Assembly: GCA_023313575.1 (NCBI GenBank)
Contig: JAJTTP010000032.1
Span: 124,001-188,000 of the forward strand
DNA from: Eutypella sp. D-1
Lineage: Eukaryota > Ascomycota > Sordariomycetes > Xylariales > Diatrypaceae
Direction of reading: 5' to 3'
DNA length: 64,000 nt
Positions within the stretch are counted from its first letter, which is position 1. Each line of letters opens with the position of its first letter. Shown here piece by piece: positions 55,014-64,000 of this stretch. The notes below the pieces were generated by a model. The model was not told the DNA's origin, did not search any database, and saw nothing but the letters and a program-made list of their open reading frames with translations. The position numbers were made by a program, and so were the translations under genes.

Positions 55014-58000
55014 TTATTGTCCGTCATAGATATCGTGCTCAGCCTGCATGTTGATATCTGCCAAACTATCCATCTGCTCCGAGGAGACTGGCGAATTTTC
55101 CCATTCTTGAGAAGGTGGTGTGTCAGTTATAGTCGAGGGTCGCTGTGCTAGAATCACTCCACATACCAGAACCGTCTTCTTCGATTTCGTCGACGACCAG
55201 TCCTTCCATTGACCGCAAGACCGCTGTGTCGAATAGTGTTAGTCTTGTATAGTGTACCCATCAGGTATCGGACGAGGGCGGCTTACTGTCACGGAGTTCG
55301 CGGTACTGAGATATGAGATCGTTGCCGGCAAATTCGCCGCTGTCGAAGTACGGATCGCATGCGTTGATTACCTTTTCCAAGGGAAATACAGTGTCCCTGG
55401 CTGCTTGCGCTCCGCGGCAGACATAGGTATCCCGAAGGTATTCGAGGCAGGAAAATGCAAGCTTCCTAGCTGCTTCGTCCATGGCGTTCGATCTCTCTAG
55501 TCCACCGTTACTTTCTCCGAAGACCGGCGACGGGCCATGGCTGAACAGTTTCTCCTGTAGAAACATCTCGACATCGTGACTAACAGTGCGGTCAATGTAG
55601 CCCAGGAGCCCTGGGGCCCATTCTGCGATATTGTAGAGGCTTTGTATATGAAGTGGTAGAGCCTTCTCGTCCGTATGGTCCACGAAAACGTCCCTTTGAA
55701 ACTCGAAGAATGAACGGCCTTCTCCATTCTGCAGTATTCGGCTTTGATTGCTGACATGTTGAATCAATGCGCAAGTGCGATCGGGCGAGGCACAGAGGTG
55801 ACAGTAAACCACGGCCAGACGTAAATACGGAAACATCATGTACTGAACTATATGTCCCGTGATCCCGGCTTTGAGCGTTGCAAAGACCATTCTGTCCATG
55901 ATTGGACCCAGACTCATCAGACGTCTCAATATGGAGTTGGTTTTTACGGGGTTCTGGTTGATCTGGATCAGCTTTTCCAGGAATATGCTCGCTTGGCTTC
56001 TGGTCCAATCTCTGTGCAGAATATTCACTTCGTGGGCCGCAAAGGGAATGGCGCCTCCCGATGCCAACGCGAAGCGGCCGCTGGACTGCTCGAAGAAGAG
56101 AGATTGGTCTAGTCTGTGGTCCATGACGCTGAGCAGAGTATCGATTAGGTTGATGACGTTCTCGTAATTGGGGGGTCTCGTTGCCAGCCTTCTCGACATC
56201 ACATTCAGCAATTTGGCGTACTGCGGTGGAAGGTCCAGGGCCGGGTCCGCTGTTATGATGAGTAGGGTTTTTGCCAGAAAGTCATGCTCAAGGAGTGCCG
56301 CTGCCTCAAGACGTCCGAGTTGTGCGAAAGCTGCCAACGAACCGAAGTATTCGGGCCAAGAACGTAGAGTGCTATGGAACGTCTCCCATAGTTTCAAGAA
56401 CAGCTCCATAGTCTTCATGATGATAGTTCCATCATGGCCCTCGAGACGGTATGGATCTTCGTCATCTTTACTCTTCGGAACGCCGTAAGCCTCTGGGTAC
56501 TGAGACTTGATGATACTCAGAACAGTGATGAGCATACGCGCCGTCTCTTGTCGAACAGTCGCTTCAGGATTCCTCTGAAGTAAATTACGCAAAGCTTCTG
56601 GTCGTGCGGAGAGGTACTCGAAGAAAGCGACACTACATCGAGGGCACCGCTGACAAGCCACATTTAGAAAACGCACCAGGATATCAAAATCCGTAAGGTC
56701 CTTCGCTCGAGAGGCCACCTGATCAAGATGGCCAAGTGCCACTTGCATCGCAAGGTTCTGTACCTTGTGATCATCAGAGCACTTGGGACCCCAAGCATAA
56801 GAAAGTATCTTGTGTACGAATGGTATGTGACTCTGGTCGTGTAAGCAATGCCGCTGGACAATCCCCCAGTTTTCTTCTTTGATCTGAGCCTCTAGCCGCG
56901 AAGGAAGATCACAACGCAGAGGTCCTGCTGTACCTGATGTTCGAAGAAGCTCCCTCTCGTCACCAAGAGCGGATGATCTCTGGTAGAATAGCATGTAGGC
57001 GCTATTGGCTTTCTCATAAGACCCTCCGCCGTCGAAATGAGGGCGTTGTTCAGTTCCGCCGAAACAAGCGTTGCTGATTCTTGCGGGGTCCCATGGTCCG
57101 ACGAAGTCGTCGTTGAACTCGACCCATGACTCCCTATCATTAAGGATAGGTCTTTCGCGGATGAAAGAATAGTAATGGCCAGTCTCCGCGGTGCCGGAGT
57201 GCACCAGAATTCCTACCAGTTCGAACATATCGGTGTCGCCGCTCGCCGCTCCACTGAGATGCTCGATCGTGTATGGCTGCATGTCGATTTTGGTAGGAAA
57301 TGCAAAGCAGTCGTTGATCTTGCTCCGCTGCAACGTCTTCAGATTGAAATCAAACCTCTTCAAATGGAAGATCAGATTGTCAGGGATGTCTCTTAGGCAG
57401 GCCCTCTTGACTGCATCCACATGCTTGTCGCAGTCAGAGCACTTGTATTTGTTTTCTCCTTCCATTATCTCACCGTCCACGTACGCCTGGAGACTCTCCT
57501 CGAGGTTCGATTTGCCTTTGATGTCGCACTGAATAGCCGAGAACGGTTCGATACGTTCGGAAATGTGTTCACATTCCTTCGACTTGACCTGTTGGACAAG
57601 ACGTCCGCCGTAAAATGATCGGAGCATTCTCTTCGCATACTCTGAAGGCATCTGTGCCTCCCACCGATCAAATAGCAGATTGTAGAACTCATCCACGTCC
57701 ATCTGGTTATGTATATCAAGAGGCGTCTCATCGTAGGTCACGATCTGACTCACACACAATTGCGTGTCCACAAAGCGTCTACGACTGTCCTGAAGCGCGG
57801 CAAAGAGGGACTGGGTCTCGCCCAGTAGACGATGTGCCTCAGAATTTGGCACACGGAGATTGAGCATGAAGCGACGGAATCCGACATTCATGAAGAGTTG
57901 CGTGAAGAGAGAATTGAGGTAACATGTGTTGGAGAGATTACGCAAACCTGCGTATCCACATGGTGATCGAATAGCTCTAGACCTGTCGAATGAATGCGGA

Positions 58001-61000
58001 AGCTCGTATAGATAGGGGTCGTCCTCCTCGGTTCTCCGATAGGTCGTCAGTGCATCAAGATTGCGAAGCAAACCGACCAATTGCGATGGATCATTTTTGA
58101 GGAGCACATGAATGAACTCATAGAACATGCTCCTGGATGGGGGATGGAGGACGGCTTGGGGTACCAAAGGCCCATCAACATCCTCAGGCGGAAAGAGGTG
58201 CCGCGTGAGTAATCGTCTAGCAAGGCCAGGTGTGAATGGTATATTCTTGCCTTTCGCACCCGTGTACCTGGTCCCATGGAATAGGATTCGGATTAGACCA
58301 TGTGCAATTACGTCGACTCTCTCTGGATGTGTAATGTCCTCCGTAGATGTGTGGGCGACGAGTAGCTTTCCGCACTCTACTAGGCAAGCTGACAGGTCAA
58401 CCTTCGGGGACTCTGCTTCGACTAACTTCTCTAGGAGTTGTATGCAGAGGCTCATGACTTCTTCGCATTGGGACGGACTAGCGACAGCCTGAGGGAGGAG
58501 CTCCCAGGCAATGGGCCAGAACATCTCTGCGAAATCGACCGCATGTACTCCAGAAGGGCCATGGTTGTAGACGCATTTGTTGCTGATAAGCTTTGTGACG
58601 CTTCTTCGTACGACAAGTCGAGGATCCACGAGGAGTTCCCTTATGGCATCCAGAACCCCATTGGTACTCCTAAAGCCCTCCCAGAACTCTTTACTCTTCA
58701 CGCATGACTCAATCATGGCTTCGAATGATCGACAAGTGAGCTCGAGACTGAATTGGCTCGATGGAGCTGACAATGCACTGGTCAACATCTCGAGGAGCCG
58801 GTTCTGAAGATCTGAGCTCAGTAGCTGGGACACCGCTGAGATAGACACTGATTCTACGACTGGTTAGCTAATCACGGAATATACTTTGGACAACGATCGT
58901 ACGTACCTTTTAGAAGCTGGACATAGTCATCCACCAGTTGAAGGGCCAGCTGCATCTGTAAATCATCATCAGAGCAGTTTCCGACCAGGCAAGGATCGCA
59001 TATGGCCGCGACAATTAGAGTTATTCCTTTCGTTAAGGCCTTCTCGTGATCCGCTGTCGCAAATATCTTTTGCTCGCCACTGTTCTGCGTGATTATTTGC
59101 GACACGGTGGTCTTGAGCTTCTGCGTGCTAAGGTACTCGCGTAACGCATGAAGAGCATATAGGCTCTTCAAGGTTTGTCCCGATGGAAATACGTCAGAGT
59201 AGGTCGTGTCGGGCTCTTCAATCACCGCCAGCATAGATTCATCAGCTGGAAGTCTGATGAGGAATTGATATATCTGCAATGTAAAGTTAGCACCGCGGTG
59301 ATGACCTTTGCGATCAAACACATTATTCGGATGGACTGACCTCTCGGGCCAACGTCTCCTCCATGCTTAGATACCCCCACAAATCCTTGAAATGGCTCAG
59401 GATCTCAATATCTAGCGAGGAAGCGCCAGGCTTGATGTGCGCAGGACAAGGGGCCATCCCCTCTTCCTTCCTGACCAATATCAGCCCGCCGCAAATGCCA
59501 AGTTCCTGAACAGTCTTGCAAATGTCGGCCTCCAATGGAGTTATGGGCTTGCCACGGTGATATAGACGAAAGTTCTCAAATCCGGTGGCTGCCTGCACAT
59601 TCGTGAGGAGGCACGGGAGGGTGTTCCGGAGACCAATACTCAAAGTCTGCACATCACTCTGGCTGTCTTCATCGAATGACTGGTACTTGAGACCGGCTGG
59701 TTCCCCTACGACCGAGCTTGGGCTCTGCAACATGAGTGAGCGCAGATCAGGAGCTGCGAAAGATGGCCGAGTCTGTAAGGTCATGAGGAGCATATTGAGG
59801 ACCTTTAACGACCTCGCGAACTGCAATTCCTGCTCTTGTTGTTGCTCATCAGTAGCCACAATGACCATTGGCTCATCGTCTCCGCTCATGGTCCCTTCGC
59901 TGAAGGCTTTCAGCTTCTGGGCAGACAATTTCAATTGCTGCAAGCACTGTCTAGCCAGGGAGAAGTGCACCCTGCGGGCGCGGTCAAGAGGAAACGACAT
60001 GATCGACTTGCTGTTGACGTATACTTCTTTGACGAGAGTATTGATTGCGCGGTCTTCAATGGTATGGGGTGGGGCTGTCAGTATGATTTGCCAGAGGAGC
60101 TCGATACCGGACGACCTCAGGCTGCGTTCGTCGTCAAGGATTATTGCATTTGGCGCTGGCGCGTTGGCGCGACTCACGACGAACTCTCGTACAAATTCGA
60201 GGCAGCCAGCACAATAACATGACGGGGGCAGCCTTGGCATGTACTCTCGGAGGCAGGTTTCCAAAAACGGGTTATCTGGTCGGATCCGTTGGATATCGAT
60301 GAGGTCTTCCCAGGCAGCCCGTCTATCCTCCTGACAGGTCACAGCAGTACCTATGAGTAGATCCCAAAGTTTTTGGCCGAGCTCCGAGTCGATTGTGGGA
60401 GCGTAATCGGTAATGATCTTGGATATAAATCTACGGCGTGCATCATTGATAGGATGGGCATATATTGGGGCAATACCATCGGCGTTCGCGGTAGCCAAGA
60501 TAGATGCAAGGTCATCAATGAGTAACCGTGTGAAATCATGATCGGAAATAAGATCTGCTATTTGCATGGTCGGGCCTGTCAGGAAGGAGAGCGCAAGTAG
60601 GCTGCCTGAAGACGTGCGGGACTTATTCGTGATATCCTGAATGCAGTTTTTGAACACCTCGTGACGCGCCGATGAGTTGGCCGACGTATGAAGAACCTCC
60701 CTAAGCTTATGCGCCGCATATGTCTGAATATCCTGGAATGCGATGGAGCCCTGCTGCGTGTACGTGGACGATTCCTGGAGCAACCGAAGTAGAAGCTTGT
60801 AGATGACCGTAGGAAGTGTTGTATTTAGTCCGTGCTGCTTGTTTAGACATCCGAGTATAATCTTCTCGCAGAAGTCCCGCATGGTAGCAGTGAACGCATC
60901 AATCGGGAGAGTACTTAGCTTCCCACAAATGTAAGAGAGATCGTCCATGTCGAGGAGGTGTAATATCTTCAACATCATGCGGACCAACGCGTCTGATATT

Positions 61001-63089
61001 CTCGGATCTTGAGTGGAGCTGACCGTCTGCCACCACAGGTCCGTATGCGCGGGACTGTACGTACGCGTGACTACCAGGAACCCGACGATGTTGGCACTTT
61101 CAACCGTAATCTCAGGGTGGCATGTAGGACCCAATATGTAGTCGATTATTCCGGTCTTCACGATGAAGTTCGAAATGTGCTGAAAAAGCTTGAGTCTTTC
61201 TGGCGTGTCGCTTTCACCCTTGCTTAAACTCTCCTGGTAGCGCTTCCAAAGATTTATCAAGTCAGAGCACATGCAGCTTGCAGCGGTGACACGAATCTGC
61301 ATTTGCTGGGATCTAACCAGTCTGCCCCAGATTCCCAACTGCCACTCGTGGTAAATCGCACTCCCAGTGAAGTTTGGTGACACCTCAGGATGCTTCTGTC
61401 GATGATCCTGAAGTAGAGTTTGGACTTCGGGGAGCTCTGCTTCGGCACCATTCTTAAGGGCCAAGTTGATGATGTAGGCAAGATGATAGACTAAACCTGG
61501 TGTGGTGTCAGGGGACAGGTGATTGCTCGACTTGTCGACAACGCTGTTCACGATCGCGGAGCCGATGTTGAAAAACTCAAGTGCACACTCCAGGTTCGCA
61601 CGCGAACGGCTGTCCACACTATGGCCAGGTGGCATAGGATACGGGATGTCATGACATATGTGCATCGTAGTGCTGTAGGCAAGTCTGGAGCTCCTATGAA
61701 GGAAATCTGTGACCTTCCTCGGGAAACGGGCTGCCAGATTGGCCTGGAGTTTAACAAGACGATTGACATCCACTAAATATCCACCACGTCGCGGTTGAAA
61801 CGCGTTGAGCAGCTTGATGGCGTCATCATGAATATCAGTGGTCAAAGCAGTGTTCGGGGTTTCGTCCCATATTGCCTCTGCCGTGAAGGCAATAAAACCG
61901 GGAGAAAGAAGTTCTGGCGCACAAGGATCGTTCATCTCGATCGACTGGTCTACCGTGCGGCAGTCAATGGATACCATAACACCGGCCACCTTAGCGACCG
62001 AGGTGTATATTTTATAAACAAGCTCCCGGCCCGCTCCAGTCCTAGGACGACCGAGCCTACGTTGACGAGGTTAGTCAGGACTCAGGGCTCGTAGCAAGAC
62101 ACGTAAACTAGGGACCTACCGCTTGAACATGCTGATGAAGAGTTCAGGTAGCAGCTGCCAAAACGCTCGGTTCTCGATGTACGTTTCCATCACGACGGAG
62201 TAGAACTCGACATGCGCATAATCTGCAACCGTACTAATCCAGCTATGAATATTACGGAGGATCTCCTCCAAATTGCCGGACTCTGTATCGATGTTAGATG
62301 CATTCATGACCAACGGATTGGGGGGGGGGGAGGGGAGGGGGACTTGCCGTGCTGAAAATAGTGTATAAGACGACGAATGGGGTCGTGGGCAGCTTCTCCA
62401 TAATTTCGGTATGGAAAATCTGCAAGATGAGCAGCAAGCTGCGCGGCATGTCCGGCGTCGAAGACGATACTTTCTGAAGCATCATGCATAGTGGCGATCT
62501 CATCATCGCCGTTTTCGATCGATGCAATGGGAAGCTCGGGTGATCCGCTACCAGCTTTGGATTTGGGAGAAGGTGATGGAGAGGCTTCCCGGGAGGCCAT
62601 TGTCTGTGTCATATCTCGTTCTGACTCCTCAATGCTGACTTTGACATTGTCCGTTGGAAGTTTTGTAGGAGATACGGGGGAAGCGGGCGTGGCATCAAGG
62701 CCATCGACGTTTCTCAAGTTCAGGGTGACCCGGCTCGACACGGGTTCAGTAGGAGGAGGTCCCGGGCGAGGGGGGGTGCTTGGAGCGGCGGCGGGCCCCG
62801 ATGGGGGAGTTTCCGGGGAGTCAATCTTCATTTTTGAATCGGAAGCACTAGCAGAAGCAGCAGAGGGTGCGGAAGCTGCAGAAGCTGCAGAAACTGCAAT
62901 TGGGTCGTCCTGAGATTTGAGAGTCTCAACAGATCTGCTCGGGGAGGCAGAGGATGGGGAAGTTCGGCGGCGCTTCCTAGCAGATGATTCGTTTTCGTCG
63001 TCGCCGTAGAAAGGATTAGGTCGAGTTGAGCTCGGCTCAGCAGAGAGGACTGGTTCTCGCGACTCGGATGATCTTGAGTCTCGGTCCAT
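55014..63089 (-). CDS. Giant ubiquitin-specific protease (USP9X/FAF-like)
   Basis: Cysteine deubiquitinase of about 2,569 residues, close to USP9X/FAF in size. Seven exons: 63089-62348, 62282-62120, 62056-59341, 59273-58907, 58859-55287, 55223-55167 and 55105-55014, all joining in frame. Intron 1 has a GC donor (GCAAGT) with a CTAAC branch site and CAG acceptor. Intron 3 has GTCAGT. Intron 4 is only 47 bp. The N-terminal 240 residues are disordered with basic ARKRRR, and a very long helical-repeat-like scaffold follows. The USP core begins at about residue 1630: Cys box GLRNLSNTCYLNSLFTQLF (Cys about 1642), MDVDEFYNLLFDRWE, a zinc-ribbon half CSDCDKHVDA, LIFHLKRFDFNLK, and His box GILVHSGTAETGHYYSFIRE (His about 1891) followed by WVEFNDDFVGPWD. 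A further helical region of about 600 residues follows, and two small exons encode an acidic tail. Catalytic residues are present and the enzyme is presumably active. Confidence 0.92.
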
Positions 63090-64000
63090 CTGGCTGTTGT
63101 ATGGAAGGATAAGCGGAAGAATGTCGAAGCTCTATGCAGAGCTGAAGGGTAAATGGTTCGCGCGAGAGATCTCGGCGGCTGGCAGGTCCAAGAATCAGCA
63201 TCTGAGAAGGATTATAAAATTGTGACTATCACTTTAAACGGCGACAACGGCGACGTCGGCGGTGTGTGGGGTAGAATTAATTTGAGAAAGAGAATGAGAA
63301 TGGGAATGAGACGAGAACAGAAGAGAAGAGAAGAGGAAAGATAACGGCGATGGCAATTTATGGATAAAGGATTAAGGGAGAAGGGGAGAGATTAGACAGA
63401 CGTTAATAGATGAGATGTTGGATGTTATGTGAATGTGAATGGCGCGAGACAGAGAGAGAGAGAGAGAGAGAGGGAGGGAGGGGAGAAAAAGGATATTTTG
63501 AGAATGAGAGAAAGAGACGGAATTACTTGTGAGTAGTAACAGCTGGTTTGGTTTGTCTTGTCTTGTCTTGCCTGCTTTATTGACGACTTCACACTCACAA
63601 CACAGTTGATTGATTCTACCTTCTTCGAGGAAGAGAAGAATATATCATCATCATACTTATGGATATATGTAGGTATGTGGTCATGTATGTGGTCATGTAG
63701 TAGACAAGGGGGGAGCTTTGATGATTTGCAAAAGATGATGCAGGTAAGTGGGCTTTTGGGGAAGCTTGCCTAGGTGTTGGTACTTTTTTCTCCTTTTTTG
63801 GTGGGGGTAGACTAGGCAGCTGCCACCTAGGGGTACTTAGGTAGGTAGGTATCCAACAAGCTCTAGGAGGGCTAAGGCGAGGGAAGGCGGGGGAGAGGGG
63901 AGGGGAGGGGAAAGACTTAGAGGGGGGCGGAACTGGTTCTAGAGCGTACCTATTCTAGGGGTTGCTCTTGCCCTACATAGGTAGGTAGGTGTAGGGGGTA
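63090..64000. other. Upstream region of the USP gene
   Basis: Promoter and leader side of the minus-strand USP gene. It holds an AG run (63449-63473), GGGA-rich stretches, and TAGGTAGGTAGGT words at 63835-63850 and 63979-63990. No gene is seen. Confidence 0.5.

Noticed and set aside
1..64000. CRISPR arrays, rRNA, tRNA, intact transposons
   Set aside because: No regularly spaced repeats, no conserved rRNA or tRNA cores, and no transposase or reverse-transcriptase motifs were seen in any frame.

Overview
The window looks like nuclear DNA of a filamentous ascomycete (Pezizomycotina, most likely Sordariomycetes; the genus cannot be fixed by eye). The grounds are genes on both strands without operons, short spliceosomal introns (about 47-160 bp) with GTRAGT-type donors, CTAAC-type branch sites and YAG acceptors, families typical of moulds (a HeLo-NACHT NLR, CbxX-type multi-AAA proteins, a secreted pectinase-like beta-helix enzyme, a two-domain FEX fluoride exporter), and long intergenic stretches rich in microsatellites, poly(G/C) tracts and TACCTACC/CCTAGG motifs. 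I saw no rRNA, tRNA, CRISPR array or intact transposon.

Layout. Bases 1-13 kb are gene-poor: a Myb/SANT-like regulator (3.0-4.1 kb, minus), an uncharacterised gene relic (7.3-7.7 kb), a small two-exon membrane-peptide candidate (9.1 kb) and a five-exon NmrA-like NAD(P)-binding protein (9.9-11.4 kb). Bases 13-25 kb carry EDC3 (mRNA decapping), a secreted GH28-like enzyme, a candidate six-cysteine secreted protein, the fluoride exporter FEX and a bacterial-type uracil phosphoribosyltransferase. Bases 26-33 kb carry two genome-maintenance genes head to head, DNA ligase IV (minus) and a PIF1-family helicase (plus), about 1 kb apart.

Bases 34-45 kb are the most dynamic part: an EamA/DMT membrane transporter, an intact intron-less NLR-type cell-death receptor candidate (HeLo + NACHT + degenerate ankyrin-like tail) with a hairpin and two overlapping upstream ORFs in its presumed leader, a short orphan reading frame, and a decayed multi-AAA ATPase gene that has lost the P-loops of its second and third AAA modules. 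Bases 45-51 kb carry a conserved acidic protein of unknown function, a PRCC-domain protein and a large low-complexity fungal protein. After a 4.3-kb gene desert, 55.0-63.1 kb is one giant seven-exon ubiquitin-specific protease gene of about 2,569 codons, related in architecture to USP9X/FAF.

Most genes are housekeeping (RNA decay, splicing-linked PRCC protein, DNA repair, deubiquitination, pyrimidine salvage, fluoride export) and are not functionally linked by position. The accessory signals are the NLR locus with its neighbouring AAA pseudogene, the secreted proteins and the unexplained small ORFs. All exon joins were made by eye from splice signals, reading-frame continuity and family resemblance, and no database search was run.
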